Below, one piece after another: positions 1 through 5,973 of a stretch of 6,084 nucleotides of DNA. Each line of letters starts with the position of its first letter. Position 1 is the stretch's first letter. Source of the DNA: Bradyrhizobium sp. (GTDB taxonomy: Bacteria; Pseudomonadota; Alphaproteobacteria; Rhizobiales; Xanthobacteraceae); NCBI GenBank assembly GCA_028290165.1, contig JAQGKJ010000344.1, positions 1 through 6,084 on the forward strand. The letters are read 5' to 3'. The position numbers were made by a program, and so were the translations under genes. Under the pieces are notes generated by a model. It did no database searches and was not told the DNA's origin. It saw only the letters and a list, made by a program, of their open reading frames with translations.

Positions 1-1
1 C

Positions 2-631
2 GGCGAGACGCTCTTTGGCCTCGTCAACAATGCCGGCATTGCGGTCGCGGGGCCGGTGCTCGAGCTTTCGGCCGAGGAATTCCGCCGCCAGATGGACGTC
101 AACGTCATCGGGCCGATCATCTCGACGCAAGCCTTCGGCCCGCTGCTCGGCTCCGATCCATCGCTGAAGGGAAAACGCGGGCGGATCGTGATGATCAGCT
201 CGGTGGCCGGCAAGAACGGCAACCCGCTGATCGCCCCTTATTCGGCCTCCAAGCATGCGATCGAGGGACTGTCAGAAAGCCTGCGCCGCGAAATGATGTT
301 GTTCGGCATTGACGTCATCATCGTCGCACCGGGCGCGGTGAAAACGCCGATTTGGGGCAAGGCCGAGGAAGTCGACATCTCCGTTTACAAGAATTCGCCG
401 TTTTTCCCGGCGCTCGAGCGAATCAGCAAGTTCATGGTGCAGTTCGGTGAGACCGGATTACCGGCCGAGAAGATCGCCGAGACGATCGCTGGCGCGCTGA
501 CCTCGGCCCATCCCAAGGTGCGCTACCAGGTTACGCCGGATCCGATGCGGCACCTGATGACGGCGATCCTGCCGAAGCGGATGCTCGACCGGATCATCGC
601 CAAGCGTCTTGGATTGATGCCGCCGGCCTAA
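2..631 (+). CDS. Short-chain dehydrogenase/reductase (SDR), 5' end missing
   Basis: A classical SDR that oxidises or reduces an alcohol/carbonyl with NAD(P)(H), probably in the cytosol. The reading frame is open from base 2, so the gene starts outside the window; 209 residues are present. The NNAG motif that stabilises the central sheet lies at 26-37. The catalytic Ser of the ISSVAG stretch is at about 200-202 and the YxxxK pair (YSASK) at 239-253, followed by the APGAVKT segment near the cofactor. The GTG at 56 lies inside the fold, downstream of NNAG, so it is not the real start. Classical SDRs run about 250-280 residues, so roughly 60-70 residues including the TGxxxGIG dinucleotide loop are missing. 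The YSASKHAIEGLSESLRRE stretch resembles the 17-beta-HSD/retinol-dehydrogenase-like branch. Family assignment is secure; the substrate is unknown. No co-oriented gene follows closely. Confidence 0.93.
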   Translation, partial: GETLFGLVNNAGIAVAGPVLELSAEEFRRQMDVNVIGPIISTQAFGPLLGSDPSLKGKRGRIVMISSVAGKNGNPLIAPYSASKHAIEGLSESLRREMMLFGIDVIIVAPGAVKTPIWGKAEEVDISVYKNSPFFPALERISKFMVQFGETGLPAEKIAETIAGALTSAHPKVRYQVTPDPMRHLMTAILPKRMLDRIIAKRLGLMPPA

Positions 632-640
632 GTCGGCGGC
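619..640 (+). terminator. Possible terminator hairpin overlapping the SDR stop codon
   Basis: A perfect 7-bp inverted repeat (gccgccg at 619-625, cggcggc at 634-640) with an 8-base loop spans the TAA stop of the SDR gene. There is no run of T after it, so it would be a weak intrinsic terminator at best, and such repeats arise readily in GC-rich DNA. Confidence 0.3.
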
Positions 641-736
641 TGGCCTATATCCCGCTCGCGAAAGCTCGGTCGGCGATCCGCTGGCACGGTTTCGGGCTTT
701 TGGGATGGCCTTTCTGCGCTGTCGCGCGGCGTCCCC

Positions 737-771
737 GGCCGGTCCGAACCCCCACCACGGTAGGGCCGGCC
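737..771. repeat. GC-rich inverted repeat
   Basis: ggccggtcc (737-745) can pair with gggccggcc (763-771) over nine positions, one of them G-T, leaving a 17-base loop. It lies about 40 bases before the candidate promoter. It could be the end of the upstream transcript or an unremarkable GC-rich palindrome; no T-tract follows. Confidence 0.35.
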
Positions 772-813
772 AGCCGGAAATTTACCCAGACCAAAGCCGG
801 AACGGCAAATTCA

Positions 814-842
814 TTGCGCGTTCATGACGTTTCCCCTACATT
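814..842 (+). promoter_or_regulatory. Candidate sigma70-like promoter for the membrane transferase gene
   Basis: TTGCGC (814-819) and TACATT (837-842) are 17 bases apart, each matching four of six consensus positions. Transcription would begin near 849 and leave a leader of about 90 bases before the ATG at 941. A short inverted pair, gacgt (826-830) and acgtc (851-855), flanks the -10 box and could be an operator, but five bases is weak evidence. Confidence 0.35.
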
Positions 843-940
843 TTTATGACACGTCGCAGTTTCCGGCTGCGTCGTCCGTCTCCTGGTCATCGCCAGCCAA
901 GGCCCAAGGACAGCGCCGGGTGAAGTTTGCGTATTAACCG

Positions 941-2650
941 ATGGCGCCCGCGCCAAATCCAGATCCTTCCGCTGCTGCGGCCATCCGAAGCATCGCCTCG
1001 ATCGGCATTTGGCGGCTATCGGCGGTGGCGGCGCCCCATTTGGCGGCGCTGGCCGTCATGCTCCAGACCGAAACCGACTTCGGTTCGCGCACCGGCTTTC
1101 TGCTGTCCTGGGGGATTCTGAACTTCTTCTGGATCACGCTGTTGCGGCGTCCGGCGCTGTCCGGCGCGCTGTCGCTGACGCTCGTCGTGGTGCTGATCCT
1201 GCTGTCGCGGCTCAAGCACGAGATCGTGCAGATGACCGCGAACTTCGTCGACCTGATGGTGATCGACCGCGATACCGCGGCGTTCCTGTTTACGATCTTT
1301 CCCAATCTGCGCTGGTCCGTGATCGGCGCCGCCATCGTCACGATCCCGTTGATGTACGCGCTGTGGTGGCTCGATCCGTTCCGCATCCGTCGCCTGCCGG
1401 CTCTAGCCTGCATGCTGGCGTGCCTTGCGGCACTGGTCGGGTATTCCTTCGAATGGCCGGACGAAGCCTGGCGGGGCTATTACGACGACGGCTATCTGTC
1501 GAAATTCTCCCGCTCCGGCGTCACCGCCGTCTCAGACTTCATCAATTACGGCTTTATGGAATCGGATGCGGTTGTCCGCGAGCGTCTAAAAGTGCCGCTT
1601 CTGGATTCCTGCCATCCGGCGGGTCGGCGGCCCAACATCATCATGATCCATGATGAATCCAGTTTCGACATTCGTGAGGCCAGCGGCATCAAGGTGCCCG
1701 CGGGCTATGGCAGCCATTTCAAATCGTTCGACGGCAAGGAGCGCAAGTTCCTGGCCGAGAGCAATGGCGGCCCGAGCTGGTTCACCGAATACAATGTGCT
1801 CGCAGGCCTCTCATCGCGCTCGTTCGGCCGGTTTTCCTATTTCGTGACCCGCATCGCATCCAGCCGCGTCGAGCGCGGGCTGCCGCTGGCGCTGCGCCGC
1901 TGCGGCTACGACACCATCTCGCTCTACCCGGCCTTCGGCGCATTCATGAGCGCGCGCAGTTTCCAGACCACCACCGGCATTCAGCATTTCTACGACGCCC
2001 ACGATCTCGGCGCCAAGGACGTCGAGCCCGACAGCTTCTTTTACGACAAGGCGTTGAGCCTGATGGCGCAGCAACCGCCGAATTCGCCGCTGTTCACGTT
2101 CGTCTACCTCGCCGCCAATCACTTCCCCTGGCAGACCCGGTTTCGCCCCGACCTGATGCCGTCCTGGCGCGCGCCCGGCAATGAGCCGGTGGTCGATGAA
2201 TATCTGCGCCGGCAGGCGATGAGCGCCGGCGATTACGCGGCGTTCATCGCAGGGTTGAAAAAGAAATTTCCGGCGCAGCCGTTCCTGATCGTACGTTACG
2301 GCGATCACCAGCCGGAGTTCTCGCCGCACGTGCTCGATCCCGGCCTCGATGAAGCCGGTGTGGGCAAGAAGCTCGACAACTACGACCCGCGCTACTACGC
2401 GACGTATTACGCCATCGATGCGATCAATTTCGAGCCGGTCAAAAGTCCTGCGGTGATGGATACCATCGATGGGCCCTATCTGCCGCTGGTGATCCAGGAG
2501 GCCGCCGGTATCCCGCTCGACCCGTCGTTCGAGGAACAGAAGAACATCATGCTGCGCTGCAAGGGTATATTTTATGCCTGCAAGGACGGCGCGGAATCCC
2601 GCCGTTTCAACCGGCTCTTGATCGACGCCGGCCTGATCCACGGATTGTAG
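941..2650 (+). CDS. Membrane-anchored LTA synthase / MdoB-like phospho-substituent transferase (sulfatase-like)
   Basis: 569 residues. The N-terminal third has five predicted membrane helices (about residues 22-41, 52-68, 72-90, 124-144, 151-169), which puts the rest in the periplasm. The C-terminal domain has the alkaline-phosphatase/sulfatase fold. NIIMIHDES gives metal ligand Glu239 (compare Glu255 of LtaS). GGPSWFTEY places Ser279 where LtaS has its nucleophile Thr300. NHFPW supplies His394, and YGDH supplies Asp455 and His456. Known relatives move phosphoglycerol or phosphoethanolamine from phospholipids onto teichoic acid, periplasmic glucans or lipid A. The acceptor here is not shown by sequence; periplasmic glucan or LPS is my inference. 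An in-frame TAA at 935 makes the ATG at 941 the earliest possible start. There is no strong ribosome site (a ggtgaag lies 15 bases before it), so a start further in cannot be excluded. An LpxO-type gene follows, supporting an envelope role. Confidence 0.85.
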   Translation: MAPAPNPDPSAAAAIRSIASIGIWRLSAVAAPHLAALAVMLQTETDFGSRTGFLLSWGILNFFWITLLRRPALSGALSLTLVVVLILLSRLKHEIVQMTANFVDLMVIDRDTAAFLFTIFPNLRWSVIGAAIVTIPLMYALWWLDPFRIRRLPALACMLACLAALVGYSFEWPDEAWRGYYDDGYLSKFSRSGVTAVSDFINYGFMESDAVVRERLKVPLLDSCHPAGRRPNIIMIHDESSFDIREASGIKVPAGYGSHFKSFDGKERKFLAESNGGPSWFTEYNVLAGLSSRSFGRFSYFVTRIASSRVERGLPLALRRCGYDTISLYPAFGAFMSARSFQTTTGIQHFYDAHDLGAKDVEPDSFFYDKALSLMAQQPPNSPLFTFVYLAANHFPWQTRFRPDLMPSWRAPGNEPVVDEYLRRQAMSAGDYAAFIAGLKKKFPAQPFLIVRYGDHQPEFSPHVLDPGLDEAGVGKKLDNYDPRYYATYYAIDAINFEPVKSPAVMDTIDGPYLPLVIQEAAGIPLDPSFEEQKNIMLRCKGIFYACKDGAESRRFNRLLIDAGLIHGL

Positions 2651-2684
2651 GCTACCCGACCGAAGCTCCGGCGCAGCGGGCGCC

Positions 2685-2714
2685 TTGAGTGTGGCGGCCT
2701 AAACCTGCTATTAG
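2685..2714 (+). promoter_or_regulatory. Weak candidate promoter before the LpxO-like gene
   Basis: TTGAGT (2685-2690) and TATTAG (2709-2714) are 18 bases apart, each with four of six consensus matches. A small GC hairpin (ggcgc 2670-2674, gcgcc 2680-2684) sits just before it. Transcription would start near 2721. Read-through from the preceding gene is an equally good explanation. Confidence 0.25.
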
Positions 2715-2749
2715 GGCTGAGCCAGAGGGCTTCTTGGGGTTTTCTCGCC

Positions 2750-3682
2750 ATGGTGATGCGTCTGTTCGCGCCGCAATTTCTTGTGGTCTGGGCTTTCCTT
2801 GCATCCGCCATTGCCGTGCATTTCCGCGGCAAGGTCCGGCTTGGATTCTGGCGTCAGGTCTCCGACCACTCCACCATCATGGCGCCGTACAACGTGCTGA
2901 TGTACCTGTTCTCGGGGGTGCCGAACCGGCCGATCCTGCAACAGGGGTCGCTCCCCGAACTGATGGTGCTGCGCGACAATTGGCAGACGATCCGCGAAGA
3001 GGCGCTGGTGCTGTTCGGGCAGGGACAGATCAAGGCCGCGGACAAATACAACGACTGGGGCTTCAATTCGTTTTTCCGCACCGGGTGGAAGCGTTTTTAT
3101 CTGAAATGGTACGATGCGGCGCTGCCGTCGGCGATCGCCAATTGCCCGAAGACCGTCGAAATCGTCAATTCGATCCCGACGGTGAAGGGTGCGATGTTCG
3201 CGAGCCTGCCGCCCGGCGGCCGTCTGGTCCAGCACCGCGATCCATATGCCGGCTCGCTGCGCTATCATCTGGGATTATTGGTGCCGAAGACGCCGGGTGA
3301 ATGCCGCATCTTCATCGACGGCGAGCCCTATTCCTGGCGTGAGGGCGAGGACATCCTGTTCGACGAGACCTATCTGCACTATGCCGAGAACACCACCAGC
3401 GACGACCGCATCATCCTGTTCTGCGATGTCGAGCGCCCGCTGCGCACCCGCGCAATGACCGCGGTCAATCGCTTGGTCTCAAAGCACATCATCAATGAAA
3501 GCGCGACACAGAACGAAGAGGGCGAGCGCGTCGGCTGGCTCAACCGCATCTTCGGCTATGTCTACCAGGTGCGACTGATCGGCAAGCGCATGAAGGCGTG
3601 GAACAAGCGCGTTTATTACGCGGTGAAATATCTGCTGATCGGCGGCATCATCGCGGCCTTCCTTGCGACCGCGTTCGCCTGA
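2750..3682 (+). CDS. lpxO: LpxO-type lipid A 2-hydroxylase (Fe(II)/2-oxoglutarate dioxygenase)
   Basis: 310 residues, close to the roughly 300 of enterobacterial LpxO. The family uses Fe(II), O2 and 2-oxoglutarate to put a hydroxyl on carbon 2 of a lipid A acyl chain at the inner face of the cytoplasmic membrane. The aspartyl/asparaginyl beta-hydroxylase-type core holds iron ligands His162 and Asp164 (QHRDP) and His210 (TYLHYAEN), with Arg220 (DDRIILFCDVERP) as probable 2-oxoglutarate contact. FSGVPNRP, LRDNWQTIREEA and GWKRFYLKWY are stretches I recognise from LpxO. Hydrophobic helices at both ends (about 5-24 and 292-309) match its anchoring. MVM offers starts at 2750 and 2756; the gggg at 2736-2739 suits 2750. 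The preceding gene is envelope-related. Reported Bradyrhizobium lipid A carries 2-hydroxylated very-long acyl chains, a possible target (inference). A related peptidyl hydroxylase is the main alternative. Confidence 0.85.
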   Translation: MVMRLFAPQFLVVWAFLASAIAVHFRGKVRLGFWRQVSDHSTIMAPYNVLMYLFSGVPNRPILQQGSLPELMVLRDNWQTIREEALVLFGQGQIKAADKYNDWGFNSFFRTGWKRFYLKWYDAALPSAIANCPKTVEIVNSIPTVKGAMFASLPPGGRLVQHRDPYAGSLRYHLGLLVPKTPGECRIFIDGEPYSWREGEDILFDETYLHYAENTTSDDRIILFCDVERPLRTRAMTAVNRLVSKHIINESATQNEEGERVGWLNRIFGYVYQVRLIGKRMKAWNKRVYYAVKYLLIGGIIAAFLATAFA

Positions 3683-3685
3683 CTT

Positions 3686-3808
3686 CGTAGGGTGGGTAAA
3701 GACGCTTGCGCCTTGCCCACCGATTTGACCCAGCCTGCAAAGATGGTGGGCGCGGAGCCTGTCATCGGGCGCGCGTTCGCGCGACCCGGTGGCTTTGCCC
3801 ACCCTGCA
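3686..3808. repeat. Nested palindromic intergenic repeat (REP-like, Bradyrhizobium type)
   Basis: The outer arms tagggtgggtaaag (3688-3701) and ctttgcccaccctg (3793-3806) pair over 14 positions with two G-T pairs. Inside are further partners. The left arm can also pair with ccttgcccacc (3711-3721), and ggtgggc (3745-3751) can pair with gcccacc (3797-3803). A strong GC hairpin at 3766-3788 joins cggg+cgcgcg to cgcgcg+cccg with a bulged A. The tagggtgggcaaag motif is one I remember as common between genes in Bradyrhizobium; that is recollection, not a search. No open frame fills it. It may stabilise or end the lpxO-like message. Confidence 0.8.
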
Positions 3809-3858
3809 ATTACTGGAAGTTTTCCCGTACCCAGAGCTTGACCTAGGGCGCCCACTTC

Positions 3859-4293
3859 ATGCCAGATGAACCCATGAATCTGATCCGATCGATCTTATCC
3901 GCCTGTCTCATTGCCGCCTGTTCGCAAGCGTCGGCGGAAACGATCAGGTTTGAGGACGCGGCAGCATTACTGGGTACAAGCTGTGCCAAGGATATCGTTA
4001 CCAACTGCCGCGGCGTCAATCTCGATTCTACTCGCATGAAGGACTGCCTTTACCGCAATGAGGACGTTTTGTCGCCGCAGTGCAAGAATGACTACGGTCG
4101 AGCCTTCGATGCGATCCAGAAGCGCGTGGCTGCGCGCTCCGCCGTCACCAAACTATGCGAGCGCGACGTCGCCAAATTCTGTACCGGTGTCCAAAAGGGC
4201 GACAGAGGCAAGGCCATCGATTGTTTATTGACGGGGCCACGCGGCGTGAGCATCAATTGCAACAAGGCCGTTAGCGAAGCGGGGTATCGCTGA
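3859..4293 (+). CDS. Secreted cysteine-rich-repeat protein
   Basis: 144 residues with a short hydrophobic export signal. ASA-ET (after residue 26) looks like a signal peptidase I site, but LIAAC (Cys21) also fits a lipobox, so it may be periplasmic or a lipoprotein. The mature part has two copies of a four-cysteine unit: Cys42, 50, 63, 75 (spacing 8-13-12) and Cys100, 108, 122, 134 (spacing 8-14-12). Both share C-x3-D and (K/I)DCL elements. This matches the Cys-rich GLG1-type repeat (Pfam Cys_rich_FGFR), found in small exported alphaproteobacterial proteins of unknown job. Eight cysteines suggest disulfides formed in the periplasm. The ATG at 3859 has aggg ten bases upstream; the ATG at 3874 would give a more typical signal peptide with Asn-Leu-Ile-Arg after Met. 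No convincing promoter lies in the 50 bases after the upstream repeat. Its stop overlaps the next gene's start. Confidence 0.8.
   Translation: MPDEPMNLIRSILSACLIAACSQASAETIRFEDAAALLGTSCAKDIVTNCRGVNLDSTRMKDCLYRNEDVLSPQCKNDYGRAFDAIQKRVAARSAVTKLCERDVAKFCTGVQKGDRGKAIDCLLTGPRGVSINCNKAVSEAGYR
4276..4284 (+). promoter_or_regulatory. Ribosome binding site for the OmpA-like gene, inside the upstream gene
   Basis: gaagcgggg ends eight bases before the ATG at 4293. The start overlaps the previous stop as TGATG, so the two genes are probably translationally coupled. This favours 4293 over the internal ATG at 4329. Confidence 0.5.
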
Positions 4294-4958
4294 TGTTGTC
4301 GGAGAAGAAAACTCTAATTGGCGTTGGCATGCTCATTGTCGCGCTGCTCGGCTTCGCGGCGTGGCCATCCGCGGCGCAGACCCCGGCGGAAGACTGGGTC
4401 GGCAAGCTCACCGCCCTTGACACGGCGCCGGATCTGGATCTCGCGGCCCTGCGGCAACAGGCTCTCGATCGCATCAAGTCGCGAGCCGATGCGACGCCGA
4501 TCAAGCGACCGCTCCTCGCACCCCAGTTGCTCAAGCTGCCGCAGATTTATGCCGATATCCAGTTTGATGACGACGCTGCGGTCATTCGACCCGATTCCTA
4601 TCGAACGCTCGGGCGCATCGCGGATACGCTCTATGATCCGTCGCTGCTCGGATATAAATTCCTGATCATCGGCAATACCGTGTCGACGGGCAGACGCGAC
4701 AATAATCTGACGCTCAGCCAGAGGCGGGCCGACGTGGTCCGGGACGTGCTGGTGAACACCTTCAAGGTTTCACCAAAACGCCTTCAGGCGATTGGTCTCG
4801 GCGAGGAGCAACTGCGCGACGCCGCCCATCCAACCGCGCCGGTCAACCAGGGAATCCAGGTGGCGACGGTCGGAAGCGCGCTTGAGGTAAGCTCTGTCCC
4901 CGTCGTCCCTGCCTCCGTCGTCCCTGCGAAAGCAGGGACCCATAAGCCCAAGCATTAG
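4293..4958 (+). CDS. Small periplasmic OmpA-like domain protein with repeat-derived tail
   Basis: 221 residues. An export signal runs from residue 1 to about 28 (KK, then LIGVGMLIVALLGF, cleavage near PSAAQ). After a linker, the OmpA C-terminal-like domain spans about 82-192. IQFDDDAAVIRPDSYRTL is its opening strand and helix, LIIGNTVSTG stands where GHTDxTG is usual, then LSQRRADVVRDVL and RLQAIGLGE. Such domains normally bind meso-diaminopimelate of peptidoglycan. By alignment from memory with Acinetobacter OmpA, the pocket Arg is kept (Arg145) but the Asp is Val130, and the final N-x2-RRV is NQGIQV. Peptidoglycan binding is therefore doubtful. Residues from about 198 to 221 (VPVVPASVVPAKAGTHKPKH at the end) come from an intergenic-type repeat. 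There is no beta-barrel domain. It is coupled to the Cys-rich gene, so the two may act together outside the cytoplasm. Confidence 0.8.
   Translation: MLSEKKTLIGVGMLIVALLGFAAWPSAAQTPAEDWVGKLTALDTAPDLDLAALRQQALDRIKSRADATPIKRPLLAPQLLKLPQIYADIQFDDDAAVIRPDSYRTLGRIADTLYDPSLLGYKFLIIGNTVSTGRRDNNLTLSQRRADVVRDVLVNTFKVSPKRLQAIGLGEEQLRDAAHPTAPVNQGIQVATVGSALEVSSVPVVPASVVPAKAGTHKPKH
4900..4945. repeat. Short palindromic repeat inside the 3' end of the OmpA-like gene
   Basis: A 13-base direct repeat, ccgtcgtccctgc, occurs at 4900-4912 and 4915-4927. The second copy forms the left arm of a perfect hairpin: gtccctgc (4920-4927), loop gaaa, gcagggac (4932-4939), followed by ccata. The hairpin plus ccata resembles a dispersed repeat I recall from Bradyrhizobium and other bacteria whose translation gives VVPAKAGTH. 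It is read in frame here and codes for the protein's tail. The hairpin could also slow decay of, or help end, the transcript. Confidence 0.8.
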
Positions 4959-4964
4959 TTAGTT

Positions 4965-5055
4965 GCAGGATGGATTGAGCCCTTGCGAAACCCCACCAAC
5001 CACTTCAACGGAAGTGACGGGTTTCGCGGAGTTAATCATCGGGTGCGCATCCTAC
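4965..5055. repeat. Palindromic repeat between convergent genes, possible two-way terminator
   Basis: Nested inverted repeats fill almost the whole gap. gcgaaaccc (4985-4993) pairs perfectly with gggtttcgc (5019-5027), and inside it cacttc (5001-5006) pairs with gaagtg (5011-5016) around the loop aacg. Outer ends gcaggat (4965-4971) and atcctac (5049-5055) pair with one mismatch. The gtaggatg...gcgaaaccc layout resembles another repeat I remember from Bradyrhizobium (not searched). Lying between genes that face each other, it could end both transcripts. Its right end reaches into the minus-strand gene and supplies its TAG stop. Confidence 0.75.
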
Positions 5056-5966
5056 GGTCCTTCCGGCCAATAAAGCCGCATCGGATTATCCACCAGCAGC
5101 TTGCGCTGCAGGTCGGCCGTGGTGGCGATGTGCGGGATGAAGTCGACCAGGAGGCCATCGTCGGGCATGTGATCCCGCAAGTTGGGATGCGGCCAGTCGG
5201 TTCCCCACAGCACGCGATCGGGAAACGTCTCGACAATTCGCCGGGCGAACGGGACCACGTCGCGATAGGCGTTTTGCTCGCCGGCGAGGGCGCGCGGACC
5301 CGAAACCGACAGCCGCTCCGGGCAACTGACCTTGGACCAGACGTTCGGGTGCAGCCGCATGAATTTCACAAACAGCTCGAACTCCGGCCCGTCGACCGGC
5401 TTTGTGACTTCGGGCCGTCCCATGTGATCGACGACGATTGTCGTCGGCAGCGCGATGAAGAAGTCCCACAGTTCCGACAGGTCGACCGACTCGAAATAGA
5501 TCACCACATGCCAGCCGAGTTTTGCAATGCGGCCGGCAATCTCCATCAGTTCGTCCCTCGGGGTGAAATCGACGAGGCGCTTGACGAAGTTGAAGCGCGC
5601 GCCGCGTACGCCGGTTTCATGCATCGCATGCAGTTCGGCATCGCTGACGTTGCGCCTGACCGTTGCCACCCCGCGCGCTCTTCCGTCCGCATGATCAAGC
5701 GCGTCGACCATGGCGCGGTTGTCGGCGCCGTGACAGGTGGCCTGCACGATCACGTTGCGCGCGAAGCCGAGATGATCGCGCAGCGCATAGAGCTGCTGCT
5801 TCGAGGCATCGCAGGGCGTGTATTTGCGCTCGGGCGCGTAGGGAAATTCCGCTCCGGGCCCGAAAACATGACAGTGCGCGTCCACCGCGCCGGCGGGGAC
5901 CTTGAAGCGGGGGATCGAGGGGCCGGCATACCAATCCAGCCAGCCGGGCGTCTTCTCAAATGCCAT
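5052..5966 (-). CDS. ligI: 2-pyrone-4,6-dicarboxylate hydrolase (LigI family lactonase)
   Basis: 304 residues, amidohydrolase superfamily (COG3618). LigI opens the lactone of 2-pyrone-4,6-dicarboxylate in the cytosol, a step in the protocatechuate 4,5-cleavage route used for lignin-derived aromatics. The N-terminal DAHCHVFGP carries His31 and His33. Arg124 and Arg130 (RFNFVKRLVD) match substrate-carboxylate-binding arginines of Sphingobium LigI. Then come Tyr157 (WHVVIYFE), His181 (VVDHMGRP), Arg218 (CPERL) and the catalytic Asp257 in WGTDWPHPN, equivalent to Asp248 of LigI. The close is NPMRLYW, as in LigI. LigI works without a metal despite its superfamily. The start ATG lies 7 bases after the stop of the upstream minus-strand gene, so they are probably one operon. 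Other COG3618 lactonases (for example 4-sulfomuconolactone hydrolase) are the alternative, but the match along the length favours LigI. The stop lies within a repeat. Confidence 0.88.
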   Translation of the reverse strand: MAFEKTPGWLDWYAGPSIPRFKVPAGAVDAHCHVFGPGAEFPYAPERKYTPCDASKQQLYALRDHLGFARNVIVQATCHGADNRAMVDALDHADGRARGVATVRRNVSDAELHAMHETGVRGARFNFVKRLVDFTPRDELMEIAGRIAKLGWHVVIYFESVDLSELWDFFIALPTTIVVDHMGRPEVTKPVDGPEFELFVKFMRLHPNVWSKVSCPERLSVSGPRALAGEQNAYRDVVPFARRIVETFPDRVLWGTDWPHPNLRDHMPDDGLLVDFIPHIATTADLQRKLLVDNPMRLYWPEGP

Positions 5967-5973
5967 CGGATGC

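Larger units (their letters stand above)
632..940. other. Non-coding spacer between the SDR and the membrane transferase gene
   Basis: About 309 bases with no convincing reading frame on either strand. It contains the distal arm of the 619-640 hairpin, a second hairpin at 737-771, and a candidate promoter at 814-842. From about 780 onward the DNA is less GC-rich than its surroundings, which fits a promoter region. I see no tRNA, riboswitch or mobile-element end. Confidence 0.6.

Noticed and set aside
1811..2641. A 276-codon minus-strand open frame opposite the membrane transferase gene
   Set aside because: It lies wholly antisense to the catalytic domain. Its composition (many Arg, Val, Gly, His) is typical of a GC-rich shadow, with no motif.
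2689..3300. A 203-codon plus-strand frame overlapping the LpxO-like gene
   Set aside because: It is an alternative frame of the LpxO-like gene, which has iron ligands and both anchors; the frame has low-complexity Arg/Ala/Gly content and no domain.
3686..3808. A CRISPR-like array
   Set aside because: There are no equal-length direct repeats with regular spacers; the structure is a set of nested inverted repeats.
3479..3855. Minus-strand frames across the 3686-3808 repeat
   Set aside because: They owe their length to the GC-rich repeat and the antisense of the LpxO-like gene; no start signal or motif is seen.
3838..3866. TTGACC at 3838-3843 as a -35 box for the Cys-rich gene
   Set aside because: At the right distance (about 3861-3866) there is no -10-like sequence, and it would fall at or after the likely start codon.
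3686..5055. Three repeats as ends of a composite mobile element
   Set aside because: The three repeats are of different sequence, no transposase lies between them and no target duplication is seen. They look like separate insertions of small palindromic elements.
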